A DNA stretch of 64,000 nucleotides from Streptomyces sp. RFCAC02 (GTDB lineage Bacteria; Actinomycetota; Actinomycetes; Streptomycetales; Streptomycetaceae), in assembly GCF_004193175.1 (NCBI RefSeq), contig NZ_SAUH01000001.1, positions 2,397,501 to 2,461,500 on the forward strand, in the 5' to 3' direction. Positions 26,599 through 36,160 of this stretch are shown in pieces. The first letter of the stretch is position 1. Each line of letters starts with the position of its first letter. Below the pieces are notes generated by a model. It was not told the DNA's origin. It saw only the letters and a program-made list of their open reading frames with translations, and made no database searches. The position numbers and the translations under genes are program-made.

Positions 26599-27282
26599 TC
26601 AGGGCGCGAGCCGTTCCACGTTCCAGGCGCCGTCGTCGCCGCGCACGTAGCGCAGCCGGTCGTGCAGGCGGTCGTCCCGCCCCTGCCAGAACTCCACCGT
26701 CGCGGGCACGACGCGGACGCCGCCCCACTCCGGCGGCGCCGGCACGTCCGCGTCCTCCGGGTAGCGGGCCGCGAGGGCGGCGTACGCCCGGTCCAGTTCG
26801 TCGCGTGACGCGATCCGCGCCGACTGCGGGCTCGCCCAGGCGCCGAGCTGCGAGCCGTGCGGGCGCGTCCTGAAGTACGCGACCGACTCGGCGCGGCCGG
26901 TCCGCTCGGCGGCGCCCGTCACGATCACCTGGCGGGCGATCGGGTGCCAGGGGAAGAGCAGGGCGACACGCGGGTTCGCCGCGATCTCGCCGCCCTTGCG
27001 GGAGCCGTAGTTCGTGAAGAAGACGAAGCCGCGCGCGTCGAAGTGCTTCAGCAGGACGGTGCGGGCGCTGGGGCTGCCGTCGGCGTCGGCGGTGGACAGC
27101 ACCATCGCGTTCGGCTCGGCGAGGCCGCCGCCCGCCGCCTGCGCGAACCAGCGACCGAACTGCGCGAACGGGTCGGGCGCGAGGTCCTTCTCGTCGAGGC
27201 CGTCGGCCTGGTAGCGCGCCCGCATCACGGCCGGGTCGGGGATCGGGCGGTCGGGGACGGGCGTACTGGCGGCGTGGGACAC
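26599..27282 (-). CDS. pdxH: Pyridoxamine 5'-phosphate oxidase
   Basis: A 227-residue FMN enzyme making pyridoxal 5'-phosphate. It shows [13 protein letters not shown], the FMN-binding [52 protein letters not shown] and the C-terminal WNVERLAP typical of PdxH. The GTG start follows a GCAAGATAT-like stretch closely and has no ribosome site, so the mRNA may be leaderless. It is divergent from the phzF-like gene. Confidence 0.94.
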   Translation of the reverse strand: MSHAASTPVPDRPIPDPAVMRARYQADGLDEKDLAPDPFAQFGRWFAQAAGGGLAEPNAMVLSTADADGSPSARTVLLKHFDARGFVFFTNYGSRKGGEIAANPRVALLFPWHPIARQVIVTGAAERTGRAESVAYFRTRPHGSQLGAWASPQSARIASRDELDRAYAALAARYPEDADVPAPPEWGGVRVVPATVEFWQGRDDRLHDRLRYVRGDDGAWNVERLAP

Positions 27283-27418
27283 GCGCCATATCTTGCAACA
27301 CGCCGGGCCGTGCGGGGAGCGCGGGCGGCGGGGCGGTCGGTGCGCGCCCGGGGCGGGGAACGTACCGTCGGCCTGGTCGGGCCGGGTGAAGCGGCGGCCC
27401 GGGAAGGAGCAGGGAACG

Positions 27419-28294
27419 ATGAGACGGTACGCGTTCGTGCTGGCCGACGTGTTCACGGAGCGGGCCTTCGGCGGCAACCAGCTCGCCGTCCTGCCGGACG
27501 CGCGGGGGCTGTCGGACGGGGAGATGCAGGCGCTCGCGCGGGAGTTCAACTTCTCGGAGACGGCGTTCGTCCTGCCGCCGGACGACACGGCGCACACGCG
27601 GCGGCTGCGGATCTTCACGCCGGAGACGGAGCTGCCGTTCGCGGGCCATCCGACGGTCGGGGCGGCCGCCGTCCTGGTGGCGCGCGAGGAGGCGCGGGAG
27701 CGGCTGCTGCTGGAGGAGGGCGTCGGTCTCGTCACGGTGGACGTGTCGGGCACGTTCGCGCGGCTGACGGTGACCTCGCCGTACGAGGCGCCGGACCACT
27801 ACCCGTCCGTGCCGGCGGTCGCCGCGGCGCTGTCGCTGGCGCCGGAGGACATCGTGGAGACGTGGTACGGCGGGGTCGGGCTGCGGTTCTGCTACGTGCG
27901 GGTCGCCGACCGGGCCGCCGTGGACCGCGCGGTGCTGGACCGGGCGGCGTGGCGGTCGGGGGTGGTGGGCGGCTGGTCGGGCAGCCTGTACGTCTTCGCG
28001 GGGCACCTGACGGACGGCGGGCGGCTGCACGCCCGGTCGTTCGCGGCGATGCTGGACGGCGGCGAGGACCCGGCGACGGGCTCGGCGTGCGCCGGTCTGG
28101 TCGCGGCGCTGGCGCAGCGCGGCGGCTGCCGTGCGCCGTCGTACACGCTGCGGGTGGACCAGGGCGTGGCGATGGGGCGCCCGAGCGACCTGGAGGCGGT
28201 GGCCCGCACGGCGGACGGGGAACTCGCCTCGGTGTCGGTGGGCGGTCACACGGTGCTGGTCGGCGAGGGAACGATCACCCTGCCCGACGCGTGA
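27419..28294 (+). CDS. PhzF-family isomerase/epimerase
   Basis: A 291-residue PhzF-fold protein. The N-terminal [14 protein letters not shown], the catalytic Glu in FNFSETAF (E47), [11 protein letters not shown] and DPATGSA are family hallmarks. PhzF itself isomerises trans-2,3-dihydro-3-hydroxyanthranilate in phenazine synthesis, but most members are of unknown substrate and no phenazine genes are nearby. AAGGAG stands ten bases before the ATG. Confidence 0.88.
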   Translation: MRRYAFVLADVFTERAFGGNQLAVLPDARGLSDGEMQALAREFNFSETAFVLPPDDTAHTRRLRIFTPETELPFAGHPTVGAAAVLVAREEARERLLLEEGVGLVTVDVSGTFARLTVTSPYEAPDHYPSVPAVAAALSLAPEDIVETWYGGVGLRFCYVRVADRAAVDRAVLDRAAWRSGVVGGWSGSLYVFAGHLTDGGRLHARSFAAMLDGGEDPATGSACAGLVAALAQRGGCRAPSYTLRVDQGVAMGRPSDLEAVARTADGELASVSVGGHTVLVGEGTITLPDA

Positions 28295-28310
28295 CGCGGC
28301 GCGGTCCCGG

Positions 28311-28344
28311 CGGCGGGAGCACGGCGACCGTGGTGCTCCCGCCG
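28311..28344. terminator. Bidirectional terminator
   Basis: CGGCGGGAGCAC and GTGCTCCCGCCG form a perfect 12-bp stem around 10 bases, between the convergent phzF-like and DUF1992 genes. Confidence 0.78.
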
Positions 28345-28746
28345 TCAGCCCTCGCGGGCGGCGCGGCGTGCGGCGAGCACCGCCTCCACGTCGATCAGGC
28401 CACGGCCCAGCGGTGGCCCCTCCGGCGGGCGGCGCATGGCCTCGCGGAGCTTGTCGTTGACGCCCTCCAGCAGGCGGCGGGCCGCCGCCTCGGTGGGCGC
28501 GTCCAGCGCGGCCGCCTCGGCGTCCTCGGCCTCCTTGCGCAGGACGAGGGTGGGCGGCAGGAAGGACAGTCCCTCCGCGCTCATCTTGCGCCGCACCCAC
28601 CACAGGTCGTCGTGGGACCGGTGGCTGTCGGGCAACGGCTTGCCGGCCCCGGCGAGCCCCGCGAACTCGCCGCGCTGCTCGGCCTCCCGGATCTGCCGGT
28701 CGACCCATGACTCGAAGGGGACGCCCGGAGGCTTGCGCTCGGTCAT
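28345..28746 (-). CDS. DUF1992 (DnaJ-C28-like) protein
   Basis: A 133-residue soluble protein. FESWVDRQIREAEQRGEFAGLAGAGKPLP is the DUF1992 core shared with DNAJC28-like proteins, which here lacks any J domain. Function is unknown. The ATG at 28746 follows GGGAC; another ATG at 28755 is in frame. Its 5' part (28618-28696) is repeated exactly at 33075-33153. Confidence 0.82.
   Translation of the reverse strand: MTERKPPGVPFESWVDRQIREAEQRGEFAGLAGAGKPLPDSHRSHDDLWWVRRKMSAEGLSFLPPTLVLRKEAEDAEAAALDAPTEAAARRLLEGVNDKLREAMRRPPEGPPLGRGLIDVEAVLAARRAAREG
28618..28696. repeat. 79-bp direct duplication, copy 1 (inside the DUF1992 gene)
   Basis: Identical base for base to 33075-33153. This copy is the functional one, within an intact reading frame. 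Confidence 0.9.
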
Positions 28747-28786
28747 GTCCCGCATGCTACGGCGCGCGGACACGGAGGGGGCCCGG

Positions 28787-28860
28787 CCAGGACGGGGACG
28801 GTGCCGCGGAACTCGTTCGCCGGGGGAGGCGTCGGCCGCCGTCTCCCCGAGGGCCGGACG
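28787..28860 (-). pseudogene. Remnant of an FAD-linked oxidase C terminus
   Basis: Fragments in two frames read GETAADAS and NEFRGTVPVLA. These correspond to GETAADAF and NVLRSNFPVLA at the C terminus of the oxidase encoded from 33190, with the codons between them deleted. About 28 bases around GGCGTCGGCCGCCGTCTCC are almost identical to 33282-33309. It lies directly upstream of the DUF1992 gene, as the real oxidase lies beyond the DUF1992 fragment at 33075. Confidence 0.6.
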
Positions 28861-28918
28861 GGCGGGTACTGGCTGCCGCACTTCGGCGCCGTCCCTGTCC
28901 TCTCCGCCCGGATGCTCC

Positions 28919-29542
28919 TCATCGGGGCTCCGGTTCCGTGAGCGGGACGGGGGAGCCGGACACCGGGGCTGGTCGGGGTCGTTCCGGCGACGCTCCGGCC
29001 GTGGTGTGCCACCAGCGGCGCGACGCCAACGCGGCCAGCCCGGCGCCGGCGGCGTTGAGCAGCACGTCGTCCACGGAGGACACCCGGTCCAGTCGCAGGG
29101 CGTACTGCGCGGTCTCGACCAGGACCGAGCAGCCCGCCGCGAGCGCCACGATCCGCGGTGCCGAGGCCAGCGCCGCGACCCGCAGCGGGGTGAAGAACCC
29201 CAGCGCCGCGAACACCAGCAGGTTGCCGACGACCTGGACCGTCGCCGCCAGCGGGCTGCCCGCGAGGACAGTGAGCAGGTCCCGCAGCGGTACCAGGCTC
29301 ACTCGAGCGGGGACGGTGTCGGCCCGGCCACCCGGCAACAGGATCATCCACACCCACGGCACCGTCCCGTAGACGATGGCGACCTCGGCCAGCGACATGC
29401 GCCACGCCTGCGTGGTGCCGGTGACACTTCGGCGACGTGCCAGGATCCCCACCGTCAGCGCGGCCAACGGCAGTACGGCCACCGTGATGAGGGCCACGCC
29501 GGTGAACGTGCCGACCCAGCCGTGCCACCCCTTGATGATCAC
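28919..29542 (-). CDS. VanZ-family membrane protein
   Basis: A 207-residue protein with about five membrane helices. The VanZ signature is present: GNLLVFAALGFFTPLR, ETAQYALRLDRVSSVDDVLLNAAGAGLAA. VanZ lowers teicoplanin susceptibility in enterococci; actinomycete members are mostly uncharacterised. The GTG start has GGAGG seven bases upstream; an ATG 30 bases earlier is also in frame. With the next serine hydrolase and two-component genes it may form a cell-envelope response cassette. Confidence 0.8.
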   Translation of the reverse strand: MIIKGWHGWVGTFTGVALITVAVLPLAALTVGILARRRSVTGTTQAWRMSLAEVAIVYGTVPWVWMILLPGGRADTVPARVSLVPLRDLLTVLAGSPLAATVQVVGNLLVFAALGFFTPLRVAALASAPRIVALAAGCSVLVETAQYALRLDRVSSVDDVLLNAAGAGLAALASRRWWHTTAGASPERPRPAPVSGSPVPLTEPEPR

Positions 29543-29748
29543 GCTGCCTCCGCTTCCGTCCGACCGCGTCATCTGCCGCGGGCCGGAGTGATCTCCTTGA
29601 TGTCACGATCGATGTGCCGGTTGTCCGGCCGTACCCGGCACTGAGGTGAATGCGGAGGGTTCCCGCAGGGCAGCCGGTGTCGGGGCCGGACGGCCGTGCC
29701 CTCCGCCTGTCCGGCTCGCCGGGCGGGCGGGGATCCCTTTTCGCCGGG
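29543..29748. other. Intergenic stretch between VanZ-like and hydrolase genes
   Basis: Both flanking genes are on the minus strand. I see no gene in it; it should hold the VanZ promoter and the hydrolase terminator. No clear hexamers could be assigned. Confidence 0.4.
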
Positions 29749-30987
29749 TCAGCCGCCGGACCCGCCGCCGGACGCGGCCCCGGTGACGGCCTGTGTCTCC
29801 CGCGCGATCATGTCCTGCAGCGGCACGCCGTCGATGTTGCCGAGGATGACGCCGACCCAGCCGGTGTACGGGTAGATGTGCCAGTTGGCGATGACACCGG
29901 GGTTGCCTCCGGCGCGCTGGTACTTCCACTGGCCGTCGACGATGAAGGCCGAGAGCCCGTACGCGCCGAACGATGCCGGTCCGTGGGGGATCTTGGCCCC
30001 GGTGAGCACGTCGGCCCAGGGCCGGTCCAGGAGCGTGCCGTCGCCCAGCGCCTGTGCGAATCGGACCAGATCCGGCGCGGTGGCGAAGCCGCCGTCCCCG
30101 GGAGCGTCGATGAAGGCGCGGCCCGGGTTCTTGCCGAGCATGTCCTCGTTCGGGCTGCTCCCGTCCAGGTTGCGGACGGCGTCCACCCGGCTGCCGTCGG
30201 CCAGCGTCATGTACGGGTGCGCGACGTCCTCGTCGGTGAGCCACTGCGGCCTGGTGCGGAACGCCGAGCCGGTCATGCCGCAGCGCTCGAAGACGTGCTC
30301 CTCGACATGGTCCCAGTACGTCGTGCCGGACACGGCCTCCACTATCAGCGCGGAGATGGTGATCTCCGCCTCCGCGTGCGCGGAGCCGAAGGTGCCCGGG
30401 ACGCCCACCAGTTCCGCCTGCCTGGCCCGCTGCTCGTAGTACTCGTGCACTTCGTCGCGGCTCTGGAATACGCGTTGCACGTCCTGTTCCGGGCTGCTCA
30501 GCCAGGACGTGCCGGAGAGCAAGTGGTGGATGGTCACCTTCTCGGCGATGTCCGGGGCGAACCCCTGCAGGTGGGTTCCCACCGAGTCCGACAGCCTCAG
30601 TCTGCCCTGCTGCGCCAACTGCAGGATGGCCACCGCGCCGAACGGCTTGCCCGCCGAACTGAGACTGAACGCGACGCCCTCGTGGTTGCAGATCCCGTTC
30701 TCGCTGTCGGCCATGCCATAGCTGCGCGACAGCACCGTCCGGCCCTGGTGCGACAACAGCACCACGCCGGAGAACCTGCCCTCGGCGGCCAGCCCCGCCA
30801 CGTACTGGTCGTAGGCCCCGCCGGGCAGGGTGGCCGGTGGGAGGTCGGCGTCGGTCGCGGCCGTACGGTGCTGTTCCGCGGCCACGGCATGACCGCGGCC
30901 GGCGGCCGCCACCGCGCCGGCCGCGGCCAGCCCGCCCCACCCGAACAACCGCCGCCGGTCGATACCACGTACGGAATCCGAGTCCAT
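29749..30987 (-). CDS. Exported serine hydrolase (beta-lactamase class C/DD-peptidase fold), atypical
   Basis: A 412-residue protein with a twin-arginine-like signal (DRRRLFGWGG, then a hydrophobic stretch to about residue 37). The nucleophile motif SxxK is S111-A-G-K114. By spacing from VEAVSG, the second motif, normally Y-x-N, reads H-A-E here (in FGSAHAEAEI), which would remove the usual general base. Family members are beta-lactamases, esterases and D-peptidases. GGGGAAGGA precedes the ATG. It is divergent from a two-component pair. Regulation by that pair is inferred from position. Confidence 0.82.
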   Translation of the reverse strand: MDSDSVRGIDRRRLFGWGGLAAAGAVAAAGRGHAVAAEQHRTAATDADLPPATLPGGAYDQYVAGLAAEGRFSGVVLLSHQGRTVLSRSYGMADSENGICNHEGVAFSLSSAGKPFGAVAILQLAQQGRLRLSDSVGTHLQGFAPDIAEKVTIHHLLSGTSWLSSPEQDVQRVFQSRDEVHEYYEQRARQAELVGVPGTFGSAHAEAEITISALIVEAVSGTTYWDHVEEHVFERCGMTGSAFRTRPQWLTDEDVAHPYMTLADGSRVDAVRNLDGSSPNEDMLGKNPGRAFIDAPGDGGFATAPDLVRFAQALGDGTLLDRPWADVLTGAKIPHGPASFGAYGLSAFIVDGQWKYQRAGGNPGVIANWHIYPYTGWVGVILGNIDGVPLQDMIARETQAVTGAASGGGSGG

Positions 30988-31247
30988 GATCACGATCCTT
31001 CCCCGATCGACAAACCGACCGTTGCAGGTCTGCCGCGGTCCGTGCCTCCACTGAAGACGGAAGACTGTTGTGGCGACGTATGCGTTTTCCGATACGCCCG
31101 CGATACACACAGAAGCCCCGGCATCGAGGAACCAGCGCGAGCCGGCAGTGAGACGGCACTGTCGCCGGTGACCGCAGGCGCGCAACGACCCGCCCTGGAG
31201 GCATGCTGCATACACCGGCGATATGCCGTGCTGCTTAGGCTTCAGGC

Positions 31248-31943
31248 ATGCGTGTGCTGATCGTGGAGGATGAGCGCTACCTGGCCGAAGCCGTCCGTGA
31301 CGGTCTCCGGCTGGAAGCGATCGCCGCCGACATCGCAGGCGACGGCGACACCGCCTTGGAGCTGCTGAGCATCAACGTCTACGACATCGCCGTCCTCGAC
31401 CGCGACATTCCCGGCCCTTCCGGCGACGAGGTCGCCCGGCGCATCGTCGCCTCCGGCAGCGGTGTCCCGATCCTCATGCTCACCGCTGCCGACCGGATCG
31501 ACGACAAGGCATCGGGGTTCGGGCTCGGCGCCGATGACTACCTCACCAAACCGTTCGAGCTTCGCGAGCTCGTCATGCGGATGCGGGCGCTCGACCGGAG
31601 GCGCGCGTACGCCCGTCCCCCGGTCCGCGAGATCGCGGGCCTGCGGCTTGACCCCTTTCGCCGGGAGGTCTTCCGTGACGGACGCCATGTCGCGCTCACC
31701 CGCAAGCAGTTCGCCGTGCTCGAAGTCCTCCTCGCCGCCGAAGGCGGTGTCATCAGCGCCGAAGAGCTCCTGGAGCGGGCCTGGGACCAGAACGCCAACC
31801 CCTTCACCAACGCCGTCCGCATCACCGTCTCCGCCCTGCGCAAACGACTCGGCGAACCACGGCTCATCGCCACGGTGCCCGGAGTCGGCTACCGAATCGA
31901 CACAGGCATGGACCGCACCCGCCCGGGCAACCCCCATGGCTAG
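31248..31943 (+). CDS. OmpR/PhoB-type response regulator
   Basis: A 231-residue regulator. The receiver has the acidic pocket E7/D8, phosphoacceptor D51 (AVLDRDIPG), LMLTA and the conserved Lys in YLTKPF. The winged-helix domain ends in GVGYRID. The stop overlaps the next start by eight bases, so it is coupled to its kinase. Codon use (more GAA and CTC than neighbours) is slightly unlike the backbone genes. Confidence 0.92.
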   Translation: MRVLIVEDERYLAEAVRDGLRLEAIAADIAGDGDTALELLSINVYDIAVLDRDIPGPSGDEVARRIVASGSGVPILMLTAADRIDDKASGFGLGADDYLTKPFELRELVMRMRALDRRRAYARPPVREIAGLRLDPFRREVFRDGRHVALTRKQFAVLEVLLAAEGGVISAEELLERAWDQNANPFTNAVRITVSALRKRLGEPRLIATVPGVGYRIDTGMDRTRPGNPHG

Positions 31944-33015
31944 ACGCCCAGGGCTCAGCGCCCGGCTGAAACTCACCCTGAGCTACACCGGATTCCTCCT
32001 CCTCGCCGGTGCACTCCTGCTGGCCGTGGTCTGGGTGTTCCTGCTGCGCTACGTACCCGACAGCCCCAGGGGTCTGCTCGGAGTCGCACCCAACCGTTCC
32101 CTCCTCGTGCGCGTCTTCGCCCCCGCCGCTGCCGCGGCACTGGCTTTCCTCCTGGGGTTCGGCCTCCTGGGAGGATGGGTCCTCGCCGGCCGGATGCTCG
32201 CACCGCTCACACGGATCGCGGACGCGGCGCGGATGGCCTCGAACGGATCGCTGTCCCATCGGATCCGCGTGGAAGGCCCCAAGGACGAATTCCGCGAACT
32301 CGCCGACCTGTTCGACACCATGCTCGAACAACTCCAGTCCCACCTCGACGAACAGCGACGATTCGCCGCGAACGCCTCCCACGAACTGCGCACCCCGCTG
32401 GCGATCTCCCGGGCACTCCTCGATGTCGCCCGCAGCGACCCCGCACGGGACCGGGGCGAACTCATCGAGCGCCTCCACACCGTCAACACGCGGGCGATCG
32501 ACCTCACCGAGGCCCTCCTGCTGCTCACCCGAGCCGACCGCAGGAGCTTCACCCGCGAGCCCGTCGACCTGTCCCTCGTCGCCGAGGAAGCCACCGAAAC
32601 GCTGCTTCCCCTCGCCGAACAGCGCGGGATCACGCTCGAGGTCACCGGCGAGGAGACACGGACCGCCGGCTCCGCGGCGCTCCTGCTGCGGATGGTGACG
32701 AATCTCGTGCAGAACGCCATCGTCCACAATCTGCCCGCCGGCGGCGCCGTGACGGTCCACACCGAACCGCACCACGATGCGGGCGTGCTGCGGGTCGAGA
32801 ACACCGGCCATCGGCTCCCGCCGGAACTGCTGCCGACCCTCACCGAACCCTTCCGGCGCGGAACGACACGCATTCGCACCGACGAGCATGCCGGCGTCGG
32901 CCTCGGGCTGGCCATCGTGCACAGCGTCGTGCGGGCACACGACGGGACCCTCGACCTCACACCCCGCCCCACCGGCGGCCTCCTCGTCACGATCCGGCTT
33001 CCCGTCACCCCGTGA
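31936..33015 (+). CDS. Sensor histidine kinase
   Basis: A 359-residue kinase. Two membrane helices (about 14-38 and 60-84) flank a short external loop of about 20 residues. A HAMP domain follows (LAPLTRIADAARMASNGSL), then H149 in NASHELRTPL, the N box NLVQNAIVHN and GVGLGLAIV. With so short an external loop it probably senses a membrane or envelope signal. Partner of the upstream regulator. Confidence 0.92.
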   Translation: MARRPGLSARLKLTLSYTGFLLLAGALLLAVVWVFLLRYVPDSPRGLLGVAPNRSLLVRVFAPAAAAALAFLLGFGLLGGWVLAGRMLAPLTRIADAARMASNGSLSHRIRVEGPKDEFRELADLFDTMLEQLQSHLDEQRRFAANASHELRTPLAISRALLDVARSDPARDRGELIERLHTVNTRAIDLTEALLLLTRADRRSFTREPVDLSLVAEEATETLLPLAEQRGITLEVTGEETRTAGSAALLLRMVTNLVQNAIVHNLPAGGAVTVHTEPHHDAGVLRVENTGHRLPPELLPTLTEPFRRGTTRIRTDEHAGVGLGLAIVHSVVRAHDGTLDLTPRPTGGLLVTIRLPVTP

Positions 33016-33037
33016 GCACCGCCCGGCGCAGCCACCC

Positions 33038-33054
33038 CGAGACGGCTCGTCTCG
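33038..33054. promoter_or_regulatory. Operator-like palindrome CGAGACG-N3-CGTCTCG, copy 1
   Basis: Perfect 7-bp arms around GCT. The same arms occur at 37892-37908 in front of a TetR gene. Here the site follows the sensor kinase gene and precedes the duplicated DUF1992 fragment. Confidence 0.55.
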
Positions 33055-33074
33055 CCTTCCCTTCGGTAATGGGG

Positions 33075-33153
33075 CCGGTGGCTGTCGGGCAACGGCTTGC
33101 CGGCCCCGGCGAGCCCCGCGAACTCGCCGCGCTGCTCGGCCTCCCGGATCTGC
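33075..33153. repeat. 79-bp direct duplication, copy 2 (DUF1992 gene fragment)
   Basis: An exact copy of 28618-28696, cut off from the rest of the DUF1992 gene. The next bases, CTACGGCG, resume the sequence that lies beyond that gene's start in copy 1, so about 57 bases are deleted at the junction. Confidence 0.9.
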
Positions 33154-33189
33154 TACGGCGAGCGGGCGCGTGCCCGTGCGGGGAGCGGC

Positions 33190-34521
33190 TCAGGCGAGGA
33201 CGGGGAAGTTGCTGCGGAGGACGTTCCCGGGGTCGTGGTGGCGCTTGATCGCGCGCAGCCGCTCCAGCGCCGCCGGGGCGAAGGCGTCGGCCGCCGTCTC
33301 CCCGGGGGCCAGGAAGGTGAACGGCTTGCGGCGGCCGACGGGCAGGGTGTCGGCGAGTTCACGCTGCCGCGCCGCGACCGCCTCCGTCCGCTCCGGGGTG
33401 CCCGGAATTCCGAACAGGTAGAGCGCGTACGGCTCGGCCAGCGGCCCGTGCGGGCTGTCGGACGGGTGGGCGAAGGCGCCGCCGAGGTGCCGGAGCTGCA
33501 CGCTCAGCAGCGGCGCGATCGGGTCGGCCAGCAGGGTCTTGGCCGCCGTGTCGTCCAGTTCGGTGAGGAGTTCGCCGCGCGAGAGACCGGGCCCCGGGTC
33601 GGTGGGTTCGGCGGTGATGGTCCCCACCTCCGAGACCGGCATGATGCGTCTGCTGTCGCCGAGCGGTGCCGGCAGCCGGTCCAGCGGGGCCAGCAGGGCG
33701 CGGGCCTCGCGTTCGTCACCGAGGTGGGTGACGTCCACGGCGACCATCGGGTCGGCGCCGGGGAAGTGCAGCAGTTCGAACCAGCAGGTCAGCGCGTCCG
33801 GGGCGTCCGCGGTGATCCGCCGGAAGGCGTCCAGGACGGCGGGGGCGTGCTCGGCGCGCCACAGGACGCGGCCGCCGTACAGGACGGGGGCGGGGTGCAG
33901 GGCCAGTTCGACGGCGGTGACGACGGCGTAGTCGCCGCCTCCGCCGCGCAGCGCCCAGAACAGGTCCGGGTCGTCGGTGGCGGTGACATGCCGCTCGCGG
34001 CCCCCGGCGTCGACGACGTCGAGTGCGGTGACGCTGTCGGCGATCCAGCCGTGGGCGCGGCCGAACCAGCTCAGGCCGCCGCCGAGCGCGACGCCGGTGA
34101 CGCTGACGACCGGGGAGCTGCCGGGCAGTCCGGTCAGCCCGTGGGGTGCCGCAGCCGCCTGGACCCGGCCCGAGGCCACCCCGGCGCCGATGCGGGCGCG
34201 GCGGGCGGCCGGGTCGATGTCGAGGGTGTCGAGGCGGCGGGTGCGCAGCAGGACGGTGCCGGCGGTGCGGCCGGTGGCGCCGTGGCCGTTGGGCTGGGTG
34301 CTGATGCCGTACCCGGTGGCGGCGGCGTGGGAGACCAGGGCGGCGACGTCGGCGGTGTCGGCCGCCTCGACGACGGCCGCCACCGGCTGTTCGACGGCCA
34401 GGTTCCAGGGGCGGCGGGCGGTGTCGAACCCGGTGTCGCCGGGCAGCAGGACCCGGCCGCGCAGGCGGGAGCGCAGGTCGCGCAGGGCATTCGGGTCGAT
34501 CGGCTGGGATGCGGTGCTCAC
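33190..34521 (-). CDS. FAD-linked (BBE/GlcD-type) oxidase
   Basis: A 443-residue flavoprotein. The PCMH FAD-binding domain shows TQPNGHGATG, with the His used for covalent flavin in the family, and GVALGGGLSWFGRAHG. The position normally Cys in bicovalent members is Ser (LPGSSPVVSV), so single covalent attachment is likely. The C-terminal RHHDPGNVLRSNFPVLA is the berberine-bridge-like end. GTG at 34521 follows AAAGAAGG; another GTG at 34539 overlaps the MFS stop. It forms an operon with the MFS gene. Confidence 0.87.
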   Translation of the reverse strand: MSTASQPIDPNALRDLRSRLRGRVLLPGDTGFDTARRPWNLAVEQPVAAVVEAADTADVAALVSHAAATGYGISTQPNGHGATGRTAGTVLLRTRRLDTLDIDPAARRARIGAGVASGRVQAAAAPHGLTGLPGSSPVVSVTGVALGGGLSWFGRAHGWIADSVTALDVVDAGGRERHVTATDDPDLFWALRGGGGDYAVVTAVELALHPAPVLYGGRVLWRAEHAPAVLDAFRRITADAPDALTCWFELLHFPGADPMVAVDVTHLGDEREARALLAPLDRLPAPLGDSRRIMPVSEVGTITAEPTDPGPGLSRGELLTELDDTAAKTLLADPIAPLLSVQLRHLGGAFAHPSDSPHGPLAEPYALYLFGIPGTPERTEAVAARQRELADTLPVGRRKPFTFLAPGETAADAFAPAALERLRAIKRHHDPGNVLRSNFPVLA

Positions 34522-34535
34522 GGGGGTGCCTTCTT

Positions 34536-36002
34536 TCACGGAGTCGGGGCGGTGACGGGGGACGGAGCGGTGGTCTCTGCGGCCGGACCGCCGCGCCGTG
34601 CGGGGGTGAAGCCGAGGGCGGCCAGGGCTGTGAGGGCGATCCCGGCGGCGGCGACGAACACGGCGGTGCGCAGCCCGTCCGCGGTGGCGGCGCGCAGGGC
34701 GTCGCCGGCGAGCCCGTCGGTTCCGGCGCCCGCGATCGCGACGAGCACGGCCAGGCCGACGGCGCCGCCGATCTGCTGGGCGGTCGAGGCGACGGCGGAG
34801 GCGACGCCCTGCTGGTCCGCCGGGGACCCCGCGGTGGCGGCGCCGAACATCAGCGTGTAGCCCGCGCCCTGGCCGACACCGAGGACGACCAGGCCGGGCA
34901 CCAGCGACAGGTACGAGGCGTCGGTGGTCAGTCCGGCGCCGAGGACGACGGTGCCGAGACCGCCGGTTGCCAGGCCGGCGACCAGCGTGGGGCGGGTACC
35001 GAAACGTGTGGCCAGCCGTCCGGCGAGCTGGGAGCCGACGACGATGGCGGCCATCGGGACGAGGAACGCGAGTCCGGTGCGCATCGCGTCGTAGCCGTGC
35101 ACCACCTGGAAGTGGACGGTGAGGAAGTACAGCAGCGTGCCGAAGGTGCCCATGTAGAGGAACGTCACGAGGACGCCGGCGCGCAGGTCGCGGTCGCGCA
35201 GGAGGCTGGGCGGCAGCAGGGGGTCGGCGCCGCGGGCCTCGACCGCCGCGAACGCCGCGAGCAGCGCGACGCCGAGCAGCGCCGCCCCGGCCGTGGCCGG
35301 CGCGCCCCAGCCCGACTCGGGGCCACGGACCAGGGCGAACACGACCAGCGTGCTGCCGACGGTCCCGGTGAGTGCCCCGGCCGGGTCGAACCGACGGCCG
35401 GTCGACGGGCGGTCACCGCGCGGAATGAGCGACAGGGCCGGCAGGGCGACCGCGGCGGCCAGCGGCACGTTGACGAAGAAGACGGCCGCCCAGCCGAACG
35501 CGTCGGTCAGCACCCCGCCGAGCAGCGATCCGAGGATCATGCCGCTGCCGCCGGCCGTACCCCACACCGCGAAGGCGCGGTTGCGCTCGCGACCCGCCGT
35601 GAACCCGGTGGACACCAGCGTCAGCGTCGCGGGGAAGAGCAGCGCCCCGCCGAGCCCCTGTGCCGCCCTGGCCGCCACCAGCGGCACGGGTGCGGTGGCC
35701 AGTCCGCCCGCCAGCGAGGACACGGCATACAGGGTGAGGCCCATCACGAAGATCCGGCGGGGTCCGAAGAGGTCGACGGCGCGTCCGCCGAGCAGCAGGA
35801 ACCCGCCGAACGCCACCGCGTAGGCGCTGATCACCCATTGGAGACTCTGCGGGGAGAAGCCGAGGTCGCCGCCGATGTCGGGCAGCGCCACGTACACGAT
35901 GTTGTAGTCGAGCGAAACGATCAGTTGGGCGAGGGCCAGCAGGGCCAGGACCAGCGTGGGGCGCCGGAAGCCGGAGCCGCCGACGGGTCGGTCGTTGGAC
36001 AT
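34536..36002 (-). CDS. MFS drug-efflux transporter (DHA2, 14-TM type)
   Basis: A 488-residue transporter with about 14 membrane helices. DYNIVYVALPDI and the motif-A loop GGRAVDLFGPRRIFVMG are typical of DHA2/EmrB-QacA proteins. GGAGGTG precedes the ATG. It is first gene of an operon with the FAD oxidase, divergent from a LysR gene across 192 bases. Export of a small molecule handled by the oxidase is likely. Confidence 0.88.
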   Translation of the reverse strand: MSNDRPVGGSGFRRPTLVLALLALAQLIVSLDYNIVYVALPDIGGDLGFSPQSLQWVISAYAVAFGGFLLLGGRAVDLFGPRRIFVMGLTLYAVSSLAGGLATAPVPLVAARAAQGLGGALLFPATLTLVSTGFTAGRERNRAFAVWGTAGGSGMILGSLLGGVLTDAFGWAAVFFVNVPLAAAVALPALSLIPRGDRPSTGRRFDPAGALTGTVGSTLVVFALVRGPESGWGAPATAGAALLGVALLAAFAAVEARGADPLLPPSLLRDRDLRAGVLVTFLYMGTFGTLLYFLTVHFQVVHGYDAMRTGLAFLVPMAAIVVGSQLAGRLATRFGTRPTLVAGLATGGLGTVVLGAGLTTDASYLSLVPGLVVLGVGQGAGYTLMFGAATAGSPADQQGVASAVASTAQQIGGAVGLAVLVAIAGAGTDGLAGDALRAATADGLRTAVFVAAAGIALTALAALGFTPARRGGPAAETTAPSPVTAPTP

Positions 36003-36160
36003 GGGGGAACACCTCCATGGGTGGTCGGCGGGTGCCGGGGGGAAGAGCACGGCCGGGCGCGGCCTTGGATCGGCGTGGTCCCGTGGCTCCCGCGGAACCC
36101 GGTCCGCCTGCGTGCGATGACGTACTCACTGTCGATTCCGGGGCGGGGCCGATCAACGTG

